DNA from: Egicoccus sp. AB-alg6-2
GTDB taxonomy: Bacteria; Actinomycetota; Nitriliruptoria; Nitriliruptorales; Nitriliruptoraceae
Assembly: GCF_041821025.1 (NCBI RefSeq)
Contig: NZ_JBGUAY010000004.1
Location: forward strand, 124,001-188,000
DNA length: 64,000 bases
Direction: 5' to 3'
In this document: one piece after another, positions 20,115 through 28,517 of the stretch
Layout of the letters: every line of letters starts with the position of its first letter
Numbering within the stretch: the first letter of the stretch is position 1
Position numbers and translations under genes: made by a program
Notes under the pieces: generated by a model
Databases searched by the model: none
Seen by the model: the letters and a program-made list of their open reading frames with translations, nothing else
Told to the model about the DNA's origin: nothing

Positions 20115-21446
20115 GTGACCGAGTCGCTGCGCATCATGCTGCGCCACCGCCTGGTGGTCATCGCCGCGAGCGCTGCCCTGGCGCTGACGACCTGTAGTGG
20201 CACGACGTCGCGCACGGCCCAGCAGGCAGGCGTGTCCCGGACAGCCACCGACGTCGTCACCGCGGCACCGGTTCCGGTCACGACGCCGCCGCCGATCCCC
20301 TCGCTCGCCGCAGCACCCGAGGTCGACGCTCCCGCCGCCCCGGAGGTGCCGCTCGCGTCCGACGAGCCCGTCGAGGACGCCGCGCCTCAGGCCGTGGAGC
20401 CATCGGCGGAGCCGCCCGCGCCGCTGCCCGAGGAGGTACCGCTGGTCACGCCGAGCGTGATCGTCCACGGCGGGGACGCACCGCTGTCCGACGCGGCGTT
20501 GGAGGAGGTCGCCGGCGACGAGGCACTCACGACCGCCGCCGTCACCGCGTTCGACCTCGAGGCCGTCGGGCCGTCCGGCGAAACCGCTGAACTGCGCGCC
20601 ATGACGGCGGGACCGGCCGACGTGCGCCCCTTCACGCCGGACGTCACGGCCCAGAACGTGGGCGTCTGGGAGCGGATCACCGACGGCGACGTCGTCGTGC
20701 GCCATGACGTCGCACAGGAGCTCGGTCTCGAACTCGGCGGCACCATCACGCTTCGGACCGTGCATGCCGCGGTCCCGGCCCGTGTCGGCGCCTTCGCCGC
20801 CAACGGCGCACCTCCGCTGGCCGATCTGCTCGTCCCCCACGACCTGGGTGAACTGTTGGGGGCCGACGCCGTGAACACGCTCATCGTGGGAGCGGACGGC
20901 GACGCCCAGACGCTCGCGGACCACCTCGGCGAGCAGTTCGGGGCCCGCGCCGAGGTGGTGCGACCCCCCGCACCACGGCAGGCCGGCCCGAAGCGCTCGG
21001 GCAGCGTCACGCTCGAGCCGTTCTCGTACACCTCACGGGGCGACGGCACGATCGCGATCGACCCCGCCTGGGTCGCGAAGAACATCGTGACGGTCGAGAT
21101 CCCGGGCATGGGCACCACGCGCTGTCACCGGGTGATGGTGCCGCAGTTGCAAGCCGCACTCCGCGAGATCGCCGAGGCCGGCCTGTACGACCACTTCGAC
21201 CGGAGCCAGTTCGCCGGGTGCTTCGTGCCGCGCCACATCCTGTGGAACCCGCAACGGGGCCTGTCGATGCACGCCTGGGGCCTGGCCATCGACTTCAACG
21301 CCCGCGACAACGCCTACGGCGCCACACCCAGGATGGACCTGCGGATCGTGGAGATCTTCGAGAAGTGGGGTTTCGCCTGGGGCGGATGGTGGAGCACCCC
21401 CGACGGGATGCACTTCGAACTGGCCCGCGTGGTGGAGGTCGGCTGA
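20115..21446 (+). CDS. Secreted M15-type D-Ala-D-Ala carboxypeptidase-like protein with extra N-terminal domain
   Basis: 443-residue exported protein. A short basic start and a hydrophobic segment (LVVIAASAALALTTC) form a signal peptide; the Cys after LTT is a poor lipobox. Residues about 40-115 are Pro/Ala/Glu-rich and low in complexity. A middle domain (about 120-270) with VVRHDVAQELGLELGGTITLRT resembles the periplasmic core domain of FtsX/MacB-type ABC permeases. The C-terminal domain is a peptidase M15 (VanY/DacY-like) fold: the zinc ligands and base appear as H386 and D393 in SMHAWGLAIDFN and H433 in MHFEL. The role is probably peptidoglycan stem-peptide trimming. GTG 20115 has GAGG six bases upstream; ATG 20136 is an alternative start. 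Confidence 0.8.
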   Translation: MTESLRIMLRHRLVVIAASAALALTTCSGTTSRTAQQAGVSRTATDVVTAAPVPVTTPPPIPSLAAAPEVDAPAAPEVPLASDEPVEDAAPQAVEPSAEPPAPLPEEVPLVTPSVIVHGGDAPLSDAALEEVAGDEALTTAAVTAFDLEAVGPSGETAELRAMTAGPADVRPFTPDVTAQNVGVWERITDGDVVVRHDVAQELGLELGGTITLRTVHAAVPARVGAFAANGAPPLADLLVPHDLGELLGADAVNTLIVGADGDAQTLADHLGEQFGARAEVVRPPAPRQAGPKRSGSVTLEPFSYTSRGDGTIAIDPAWVAKNIVTVEIPGMGTTRCHRVMVPQLQAALREIAEAGLYDHFDRSQFAGCFVPRHILWNPQRGLSMHAWGLAIDFNARDNAYGATPRMDLRIVEIFEKWGFAWGGWWSTPDGMHFELARVVEVG

Positions 21447-21528
21447 CGGGCGAGGGGCGCCGGTCTCGCCGGGCCGCACGGTCACTAGGCTCGTCCCATC
21501 CGCGACGTCCCGCCCCACGGAGTGCGAC

Positions 21529-22134
21529 ATGCCCACCCTCGCCCTGGTCCGCCACGGTCAGTCCCTGTGGAACCTGCAGAACCGCTTCACCGGCTGGGTC
21601 GACGTGCCACTGACCGAACTCGGACGCGAGGAGGCCCGCAAGGGCGGAGAACGGCTGCGCGGCACGACCTTCGACGTCGCCTACACGTCGCGCCTGACGC
21701 GGGCGCAGGAGACGCTCGACCTGCTGCAGGCGACCGCCGGCCTGCAGCTGCCGGTCATCCGTGACGAGGCGCTCAACGAGCGGCACTACGGCGACCTGCA
21801 GGGCCTGAACAAGGCCGACACCGCCGCGAAGTACGGCGACGAGCAGGTGCACATCTGGCGGCGCTCCTTCGCGACGCCACCCCCCAACGGCGAGTCGCTC
21901 AAGGACACCGCGGCCCGGACGCTGCCGTTCTTCGAGCGTGCCATCCTGGGCGACATCCGGCAGGGCAAGAACGTCCTGGTCGTGGCCCACGGAAACTCCA
22001 ACCGCGCCATCGTGATGCGGCTCGAGGACGTGCCCGAGGACGAGATCCCGGGCGTGGAGCTGGCGACCGGGGTCCCGCTCGTCTACGACCTCGACGAGGA
22101 CGGCACCCTGCTGGGCAAGTCCATCCTCGCGTGA
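21529..22134 (+). CDS. gpmA: 2,3-bisphosphoglycerate-dependent phosphoglycerate mutase
   Basis: Glycolytic interconversion of 3- and 2-phosphoglycerate. 201 residues, shorter than the 250 of E. coli GpmA but within the family. The catalytic motif LVRHGQS (His9) and ERHYGDLQGLNK (acid/base Glu84) are intact, as is VVAHGNSNRAI, the second active-site His. These features distinguish it from the broad phosphatases of the superfamily. A TAGGCT hexamer at 21486-21491, 37 bases before the ATG, may be a -10 element. hemQ follows 47 bp downstream and has its own similar element. Confidence 0.93.
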   Translation: MPTLALVRHGQSLWNLQNRFTGWVDVPLTELGREEARKGGERLRGTTFDVAYTSRLTRAQETLDLLQATAGLQLPVIRDEALNERHYGDLQGLNKADTAAKYGDEQVHIWRRSFATPPPNGESLKDTAARTLPFFERAILGDIRQGKNVLVVAHGNSNRAIVMRLEDVPEDEIPGVELATGVPLVYDLDEDGTLLGKSILA

Positions 22135-22181
22135 GGCGTCGGTAGCCTCGTCGGAACCGATCGTCGGCCAGGAGGCTGCCC

Positions 22182-22979
22182 GTGTTGGATCCCGTTCGCC
22201 CCGGTGAAGGCTGGGGCGTGCTGCACCTGTTCCTGCAGGTCGACCACGCTGCGGTCCCCTCCCTGCCTCCCGGGGCCGCCAAGGAGTTCGCCGCCGTCCT
22301 CGAGCGGTGGTCCGAGCGCACGCAGTTGCACACCTTCAGCGTGCTCGGCCACAAGGCCGACGTGATGCTGATGGCCGTCGACTCGGACCTGAGCCTGCTG
22401 CGGACACTGCAGACCGAGGTACTGGCGAACCAGGCGGCACCGGCGCTGCGGCTGACCTGGTCGTACCTGTCGCTCACCGAGGGCAGCGAGTACACGCAGA
22501 GCCCCGAGGAGTACCGCGAGTACCTCGTCGCCGAAGGGGTCGATGGCGAGGACCTCGAACGCCGCGTGACGCAGTTCGCCGAGCGGATGGCCAAGTACAC
22601 CGACGACAAGCTGCATCCACGGATGCCGGCCTGGGAACTCGGCTGCTTCTACCCGATGTCGCACCGGCGCTCGGGAGACGACAACTGGTACTCGCTCGAC
22701 TTCGCCGAACGTCGCCGGCTGATGCACGACCACGGCAGGTCCGGCCGTGCCTACACCGGGCGGGTCCTGCAGCTGGTCTCGGGCAGCACGGGGCTCGACG
22801 AGTGGGAGTGGGGCGTGACCCTGTTCGCCCACGACCTCGCCGACATCAAGGACATCGTCTACACGATGCGCTACGACGAGGCGTCGGCGCGCTACGCCGA
22901 GTTCGGGGACTTCGTCATCGGGATCCGTCGCTCCCCGACCGACCTGGTCGTCGAGGTGGGGCTCACACGCGGCACGTGA
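22182..22979 (+). CDS. hemQ: Coproheme decarboxylase HemQ/ChdC
   Basis: Last enzyme of the coproporphyrin-dependent haem pathway of Gram-positive bacteria: oxidative decarboxylation of coproheme III to haem b. 265 residues, chlorite-dismutase superfamily. The conserved FYPMSHRRSGDDNWY carries the catalytic Tyr, and LMHDHGRSGRAYTGRVLQ carries the proximal His. AGGAGG lies six to seven bases before the GTG at 22182, and a TAGCCT hexamer at 22143-22148 may be its -10 element. The gene is not clustered with other hem genes. Confidence 0.93.
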   Translation: MLDPVRPGEGWGVLHLFLQVDHAAVPSLPPGAAKEFAAVLERWSERTQLHTFSVLGHKADVMLMAVDSDLSLLRTLQTEVLANQAAPALRLTWSYLSLTEGSEYTQSPEEYREYLVAEGVDGEDLERRVTQFAERMAKYTDDKLHPRMPAWELGCFYPMSHRRSGDDNWYSLDFAERRRLMHDHGRSGRAYTGRVLQLVSGSTGLDEWEWGVTLFAHDLADIKDIVYTMRYDEASARYAEFGDFVIGIRRSPTDLVVEVGLTRGT

Positions 22980-23049
22980 CCGCGGAACCGGACGACACGC
23001 GCCGCCTCCTCTGCTGGAGGCCGAGCCCCTGTTCGCGCGGGGAGTCACC

Positions 23050-24408
23050 GTGCTGCGACAGCTGGGCCTCGGCGCGGGCGACCGCCTGGCGGTGTCACTC
23101 GGCAACGACCCGACCACCTTCGGCGTCCTCGCCGCCGCCTGCCTCGAGGGCGTGGTGGCCGTGCCGCTCCCGCCCGATCTCGGCCACGGCGAGGCCCGCG
23201 AGATCCTCGACGACGCGACGCCGGCGGCCGTGCTGGCCACCCCCAGCCGTGCCGCGGCGCTGTCGCGATGGCACCCGCGCGTGCACGCCTTGACGCCCGC
23301 CGACATCGCGGCGCTGCCGGGCACCGACCCCTCCGCCGACTGGCCCCGAACCCGTCCCATGGCCTACACGTCGGGGACGACCGGCCGCCGCAAGGGCGTC
23401 CACGTCGGCGTCCACGGTTCCGACTGGGGCCGGTCGGTCATCGAGGACGAGCGCGCGGCGTTCGAGGGGCGGCACGGCGACACCCACCTGGTGGTGTCCC
23501 CGCTGTACCACTCGGGCCCCTTCCGCTTCGCGCTGGTGACCGCCCTGCTCGGCGGTCGGATCGCGGTGCTGTCACGGTTCGACGCACGGGCCTGGTCCGC
23601 GGCACTGCGCGAACTGCGACCTGACTCGCTGTTCTGCGTGCCGACCCAGTTGCACCGATTGTTGGCCACCAGTTCCGCCCCCGACGACGACCTCGCGTCG
23701 CTGCGGTTGCTCGCACACGCCGGCGCGCCCTGCCCTGCGCCGCTCAAGCGCCGCGTGCTGGCGGCGGCCCCGCCGGACGCGGTGTGGGAGTTCTACGGCT
23801 CGACCGAGGGGCAGTTCACGGTCTGCCCGCCGCAGGTGTGGTGCGAGGCGCCGGGGACGGTCGGGCACGCGAGGCCCGGACGTCGTCTCGAGGTCCGAGG
23901 CGACGACGGCGCGACGCTGCCCCCCGGCGAGGTGGGCACCGTGTGGGTGCGGGCGCCGGGGCACGCGCGCTTCACCTACTGGGGCGACGTCGAGCGGTCC
24001 GCTGCCGCATGGGACGGCGACGCCTTCACGGTCGGCGACCTCGGCCACCTGGACCAGGACGGGCGGCTGTTCCTCTCGGGCCGCCCCGGCGACCTGGTCA
24101 TCACCGGCGGCGTCAACGTCTATCCCGCCGAGGTGGAACGTCACCTGCTCGAGCAGCCCGGTGTCGCCGAGACGGCCGTGTTCGGCGTCCCTGACGAGGA
24201 GTGGGGCGAGCGGCTCGTGGCGTTCGCGGTCCCCTGGCCCGGCGCCTCCCTCGACGGCGAGTCGCTGCGACGCTCGCTGACCGGCCACCTCGCCGCGGCA
24301 AAGGTGCCAAAGCGCATCGCGGTGGTCGACGCCCTGCCGCGGACGCCGACCGGGAAGGTCCGTCGGGCCGATCGAGCCCTCGAATCGCTCTGGGAGCAGC
24401 AGCCGTGA
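23050..24408 (+). CDS. AMP-forming acyl-CoA synthetase/ligase
   Basis: 452-residue ANL-superfamily enzyme that activates a carboxylic acid to an acyl-CoA through an acyl-adenylate. Motifs: P-loop YTSGTTGRRKG, EFYGSTEG (A5), FTVGDLGHLDQDGRLFLSGRPGD (A7-A8) and the C-terminal PRTPTGKVRR with the catalytic Lys. The substrate is unknown. It is 40-60 residues shorter than most relatives at the N-terminus. The codons before the GTG at 23050 (from about 23005) read PLLLEAEPLFARGVT in frame, which looks coding, so the real start may be a CTG near 23011-23014. The stop overlaps the Nudix start (GTGA), so the two are translationally coupled. Confidence 0.85.
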   Translation: MLRQLGLGAGDRLAVSLGNDPTTFGVLAAACLEGVVAVPLPPDLGHGEAREILDDATPAAVLATPSRAAALSRWHPRVHALTPADIAALPGTDPSADWPRTRPMAYTSGTTGRRKGVHVGVHGSDWGRSVIEDERAAFEGRHGDTHLVVSPLYHSGPFRFALVTALLGGRIAVLSRFDARAWSAALRELRPDSLFCVPTQLHRLLATSSAPDDDLASLRLLAHAGAPCPAPLKRRVLAAAPPDAVWEFYGSTEGQFTVCPPQVWCEAPGTVGHARPGRRLEVRGDDGATLPPGEVGTVWVRAPGHARFTYWGDVERSAAAWDGDAFTVGDLGHLDQDGRLFLSGRPGDLVITGGVNVYPAEVERHLLEQPGVAETAVFGVPDEEWGERLVAFAVPWPGASLDGESLRRSLTGHLAAAKVPKRIAVVDALPRTPTGKVRRADRALESLWEQQP

Positions 24409-24956
24409 GCGGCGACCCGGTCGCCGAGCTGCGCCGTCACCTGGACGCGCACGTCCCCCGTGACGCCCGCGAGCGTTCCTCCCTGCGCCGGACCCTCGCG
24501 CTGCTCGACTGGCTGACCGATCCCCTGTCGGAGACGGCGGACCCGACGCACGTCACCGGATCGGCCATCGTCGTCGACGCGGGCGCGCGTTTCCTGCTGC
24601 ACCGGCACAAGCGGCTCGGCATCTGGCTCCAGCCCGGCGGTCACGTCGACCCCGGGGAGTCCACGGCCGGCGCCGCCGTCCGCGAGACACGGGAGGAGAC
24701 CGGGTTGTCGGCCGAACACCCAGCGAAGGGACCGGTGGTGGCGCACGTCGACGTCCACCAGGGACCGCGGGGCCACGTCCACCTCGATGTCCGTTACCTG
24801 CTCCTTGCCGACGGCGACGCCGAGCTCGCCCCGCTCGCGGGCGAGTCGCCCCACGTGGGCTGGTTCGACCTCGACGGCGTCCGCGCGGTCGGCGACGCCT
24901 CCCTGGTCTCCGCAGCCGAGGCCGCCCTCGGACGACTCGGGCGTGGCCGGCACTAG
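24405..24956 (+). CDS. Nudix hydrolase
   Basis: 183-residue Mg-dependent pyrophosphohydrolase. A complete Nudix box spans residues 79-101 (GHVDPGES ... RETREETGL, fitting GX5EX7REUXEEXGU). About 40 helical residues precede it. The substrate cannot be told. It is coupled to the upstream ligase by a GTGA overlap, so it may clear an adenylate or CoA-type intermediate; that is inference. It overlaps the stop of the convergent SLH gene by four bases. Confidence 0.88.
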   Translation: MSGDPVAELRRHLDAHVPRDARERSSLRRTLALLDWLTDPLSETADPTHVTGSAIVVDAGARFLLHRHKRLGIWLQPGGHVDPGESTAGAAVRETREETGLSAEHPAKGPVVAHVDVHQGPRGHVHLDVRYLLLADGDAELAPLAGESPHVGWFDLDGVRAVGDASLVSAAEAALGRLGRGRH

Positions 24957-26116
24957 CGTCCGGCGACGTCGAGGTGGATCCGTCCCGGGTCCGCCCGGCT
25001 CACCGTCACCGCGTGTCGTCCCGTCGTGCCGACGAACAGCAGCCGGCGGCCCTCGTAGACACCGGCATCCACGACCTCGACGATGCCGGCACCGTCGACC
25101 GCCAGCCGGCCGGCGTCCCAGTCGGCGAACGCCAGCTCGGGTGGCAGCGCCATCCCGGTCAGGTGCACCTGCAGGATCGCCTCGCCACGGACCGCGAGCT
25201 CGTGTCCGCGACCGTGCTCGATCGCGGCGTCCACGTACCGGACCCGCCAGCCCGGGGTTCCGGCACCGCCATCGATCACGAACGAGAGGCGATCGAAGCC
25301 GGGATGCTCGGTCGCCGTGACCTCACGCAGCCCCAGCCATGCGTCCGGGCTGTGCGGGGCGTACGAGATCGCCTGCAGGTGGCCACGCTCGGCGAGGAGA
25401 TCGAGGGCGCGCGCCATGTACTGCGCCATCTCGCCCCGGGTGGCGGAACGGTGGGGCGCGAAGGTGGCGGAGGACGTATCGGCGATCCCGGCCGCGGCGA
25501 GCTTCTCGATGTTGGCGGCATGCGTGCCGGCGACGTCGTCGAAGGCCGCGTCGCGGGCGAGGGGCTCCGCGAGCACCGCCTCGACGGCAGCGGCCACGAA
25601 GCTCGCCATCTGGGCCCGGTCGAGGGTTCGCCCGGGGCGGAAGGTCCGGTCCCCGTAGCCGGCGACGATGCCGTCGGCCTGCAGCCGGGCGACGGCGACC
25701 CGATGCGCGCCGCTGATCGTCGCGGCATCGACGAAGTCGGGCGTGGTCACGGCCGGCGCGGCATAGCTCGCTGCCGGCAGAACGTGCAGGGCGTTGCCCA
25801 GGAACGAGGCCATCTGCTGCCGGGTCAGCGGAGCATCGGCATCGAAGCGCAGTTCGTCGCCGACGAAGCGCCCGGCGACGACGTCGTGGACCCACAGACA
25901 CCCGACGGCGGCGCCGACGTCAGAGGCGGGGTCGACGTCGACGAACGGCGCAGCCTGCTGCGCACCGCGGTCGCAGGCGCGGTCGAGGTTCCGTGGGAAC
26001 CCGTCCGGCTGGGCGAGGGCCGCTGGCGCCGCTGCGACCAGGAGTCCCATCGCTGTCAGCGCCGTGAGCCCGCTTCGGCGCGTACGCCCCCACGTCGTTT
26101 CCGCCCCGCGCCCCAT
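24953..26116 (-). CDS. Secreted SLH-domain protein with C-terminal AMIN-like domain
   Basis: 387-residue exported protein. The start at ATG 26116 gives a signal peptide ending near PAALAQ (about residue 36) and has GGAG six bases upstream; longer starts add only basic non-family sequence. Three S-layer-homology-type repeats follow at about 55-260, with recognisable cores such as LTRQQMASFLGNAL, GYGDRTFRPGRTLDRAQMASF and FAPHRSATRGEMAQYM. The C-terminal 120 residues (FDRLSFVIDGG ... GWRVRYVD) match the AMIN-like beta domain found in actinobacterial exported proteins. SLH repeats normally bind secondary cell-wall polymer, so this is probably surface-attached. A second SLH protein is encoded at 29961-31124. 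Confidence 0.82.
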   Translation of the reverse strand: MGRGAETTWGRTRRSGLTALTAMGLLVAAAPAALAQPDGFPRNLDRACDRGAQQAAPFVDVDPASDVGAAVGCLWVHDVVAGRFVGDELRFDADAPLTRQQMASFLGNALHVLPAASYAAPAVTTPDFVDAATISGAHRVAVARLQADGIVAGYGDRTFRPGRTLDRAQMASFVAAAVEAVLAEPLARDAAFDDVAGTHAANIEKLAAAGIADTSSATFAPHRSATRGEMAQYMARALDLLAERGHLQAISYAPHSPDAWLGLREVTATEHPGFDRLSFVIDGGAGTPGWRVRYVDAAIEHGRGHELAVRGEAILQVHLTGMALPPELAFADWDAGRLAVDGAGIVEVVDAGVYEGRRLLFVGTTGRHAVTVSRADPGRIHLDVAGR

Positions 26117-26275
26117 CGCCCGCTCCACCGCCGCTCCCCCGCGTCGGACGGTCGTCATCGACGCGGCACTGCGGCAGGGACCATGCCGCCCCGGCGCCAT
26201 CCGGCGGGACGACCATCCCCGGCAATTCGGACACTCCGGTCGGGTGAACGCGGGCTTCCCCTGGCCGCCCGGCCG

Positions 26276-26935
26276 TCAGAACAGGCGCAGGTTGGTTTCC
26301 TCTTCGCCGCGCAACCGTCCGAGGTCGACCTCGACGCATGCGATACCGCGCGACTCGGCCAGCACCCGCGCCTGGGGCTTGATGATCGTGGCGGCGAAGA
26401 CGCCGCGCACCGGCGCGAGCAGGGGGTCGCGCTGCATGCGTTCGAGATAGCGCGTCAACTGCTCCACGCCGTCGATCTCGCCGATGCGCTTGATCTCGAC
26501 CGCCACCGCGCCTCCGCTCGGATCGCGACAGAGCAGGTCGACGGGCCCGAGATCGGTGCGGAACTCGCGCTGGATGCACACGAGGTCCTGCTCGAGGTGC
26601 GAGGGATGGGCGGCGAGCAGCTCCTGCAGCTCACGCTCGACACCGTCGAGGGTGAGACCGCGCTCGGTGTCGAGCTGGTAGCTGACGTCCTCGAACACCT
26701 CCTCGAGCTCGATGATGAGCTTCTCGCCCTTCGGATTGGTGACGACCCAACGCCCCTCCTCCTCGAACAGGGTGTTGGGCGCATTCATCCAGTTGAGCGG
26801 CTTGTAGGCCCCGACGTCGGCGTGCAGGGCGACACAACCGTCCGCCTTCACCATCACGAGGCGCACAGCACTGGTCAGGGTCGACGACAGTCGGCCCTCG
26901 TAGGTCGCGGAGCACCGCGCGACGAGCAGACGCAT
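26276..26935 (-). CDS. nucS: Endonuclease NucS (non-canonical mismatch repair)
   Basis: 219-residue mismatch-directed endonuclease that replaces MutS/MutL in most actinobacteria and many archaea. The N-terminal DNA-binding half has [20 protein letters not shown] and [14 protein letters not shown]. The RecB-like nuclease core has GPVDLLCRD and AVEIKR with the catalytic Asp, Glu and Lys. The C-terminus is ETNLRLF, consistent with the short peptide that docks on the beta clamp. The ATG at 26935 fits the family start MRLLVARC. It is divergent from ychF across a 160-bp gap. Confidence 0.95.
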   Translation of the reverse strand: MRLLVARCSATYEGRLSSTLTSAVRLVMVKADGCVALHADVGAYKPLNWMNAPNTLFEEEGRWVVTNPKGEKLIIELEEVFEDVSYQLDTERGLTLDGVERELQELLAAHPSHLEQDLVCIQREFRTDLGPVDLLCRDPSGGAVAVEIKRIGEIDGVEQLTRYLERMQRDPLLAPVRGVFAATIIKPQARVLAESRGIACVEVDLGRLRGEEETNLRLF

Positions 26936-27095
26936 GGCGGCGGACGGTAGCGGCGGCCGCCCGCGCCACCAACCCCCGCCGCGGGAGGGCGGCGGGCCGT
27001 CGGCTACGCTCGAGGGCCGGGCCCGGGCCACGCGTCGATCGTGCGACCGTCGTGGCCGGACAGCTCTTCGTCCACTCTTTCGAAAAGGTCCCACC

Positions 27096-28193
27096 GTGGC
27101 GCTCCAGGTCGGTCTCGTCGGCCTGCCCAACGTCGGCAAGTCGACCCTGTTCAACGCCGTGTCCCAGGCCGGGGCCGAGGCCGCGAACTTCCCCTTCTGC
27201 ACCATCGACCCCAACGTCGGGGTCGTCGCGGTCCCCGACGCGCGCCTCGACCGACTGGCCGAGCTGGCGAAGTCGCAGAAGGTCGTCCCGACGGCGATCG
27301 AGTTCGTCGACATCGCGGGGCTGGTCGCGGGTGCCTCGCAGGGCGAGGGGCTGGGCAACCAGTTCCTGGCCCACATCCGCGAGGTCGACGCGATCTGCAA
27401 CGTGGTGCGCTGCTTCGAGAGCGACGACATCATCCACGTCAGCGGCTCGGTCGACCCCGCGCGTGACGTCGAGATCATCACCACCGAGCTGGTGCTGGCG
27501 GACCTCGCGACCACCGAGAAGCGGCTCGAACGCGCCACGCGCTCGGCACGGACCGGCGACAAGGACCTGGTGCGCGAACGCGACCAGGTGCTCGCCCTGC
27601 GCGACCACCTCGCCGAAGGTCACGTCGCCCGGACCTTCCCCGGCGAACTCGAACCGTCGGTCGCCCGCGAGTTGTCGCTGCTCACGGCCAAGCCGGTGCT
27701 GTACGCGGCCAACGTCGCCGAGGACGAACTCCCCGACGCCGCGGGCAACGAGCACGTCGAGGTCGTGCGCAAGCTCGCCGAGATCGAGGGTGCCGAGCTC
27801 GTCGTCATCTCGGCGCAGGTCGAGGCGGAACTGGCCGAGCTCGGCGGCGAGGAACGGGCCGAGTACCTCGAGTCGCTCGGCCTGGAGCGCTCGGGGCTGG
27901 AGCGGCTCATCGAACGGGCGTACCGGCTGCTCGGCCTGCTGACCTACTTCACGGCCGGTCCGAAGGAGACCCGCGCGTGGACGGTGCCGGCCGGCTCGAC
28001 GGCGCCCCGCGCAGCGCGCGAGATCCACACCGACTTCGAGCGCGGCTTCATCAAGGCCGAGGTCATCGCCTTCGACGACTACGACCGTCTCGGTACCGAG
28101 GCCGCGGCCCGCGAGGCCGGCCGGTTGCGTATCGAGGGCAAGGAGTACATCGTCAAGGACGGCGACGTCGTCCACTTCCGCTTCAACGTCTGA
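27096..28193 (+). CDS. ychF: Ribosome-binding ATPase YchF
   Basis: Obg-family P-loop protein that prefers ATP, binds ribosomes and is linked to oxidative stress control. 365 residues, the usual length. G1 is GLPNVGKST (9-17), the region [20 protein letters not shown] is nearly invariant, and the C-terminal TGS domain begins near [15 protein letters not shown] and ends VHFRFNV. The GTG at 27096 starts the standard ALQVGLVG. It heads a plus-strand run with the 62-residue protein and the UbiB-type kinase gene. Confidence 0.96.
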   Translation: MALQVGLVGLPNVGKSTLFNAVSQAGAEAANFPFCTIDPNVGVVAVPDARLDRLAELAKSQKVVPTAIEFVDIAGLVAGASQGEGLGNQFLAHIREVDAICNVVRCFESDDIIHVSGSVDPARDVEIITTELVLADLATTEKRLERATRSARTGDKDLVRERDQVLALRDHLAEGHVARTFPGELEPSVARELSLLTAKPVLYAANVAEDELPDAAGNEHVEVVRKLAEIEGAELVVISAQVEAELAELGGEERAEYLESLGLERSGLERLIERAYRLLGLLTYFTAGPKETRAWTVPAGSTAPRAAREIHTDFERGFIKAEVIAFDDYDRLGTEAAAREAGRLRIEGKEYIVKDGDVVHFRFNV

Positions 28194-28261
28194 CGGCCGC
28201 AGACGTCCGACACCCACCGCAACGAGCCGCCCCGAGCGGGCGACACCTGGAGGCGATTCGC

Positions 28262-28450
28262 ATGGCCCGGACAGAGCCCATCACCCGACTCGAGGTGGCC
28301 GCCTGTCCCACCCACCGCGTCGACGTCAGGCACTACGGCCCCTTCGAGGTCGGCTGTGCCTGCCTCAACGACGAGCGCCGCGCCGCACTTGCCGAGCGAC
28401 TGGCCCAGGCCCGCGCCGAGGGCAACCCGCTGGCCGAGATGGCCGAGTAG
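28262..28450 (+). CDS. Small cysteine-containing protein of unknown function
   Basis: 62 residues with ATG at 28262 and GGAGG eight bases upstream. It starts MARTEPITRLEVAACPTHR; it has three cysteines (C15, C32, C34, the last two as GCACLNDERR) and a helical C-terminal third (LAERLAQARAEG). The C-x(16)-C-x-C spacing plus nearby His could bind a metal, but no known motif fits well. It sits 68 bp after ychF and ahead of a UbiB-type kinase. A good ribosome site and balanced composition suggest a real gene. I do not recognise the family. Confidence 0.6.
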   Translation: MARTEPITRLEVAACPTHRVDVRHYGPFEVGCACLNDERRAALAERLAQARAEGNPLAEMAE

Positions 28451-28517
28451 CCAACCGCGCGTCCGCCGCGGTACGAACCGTGCGGCACCTTCGCAGCCCC
28501 GACGAACGGCACCAGGT

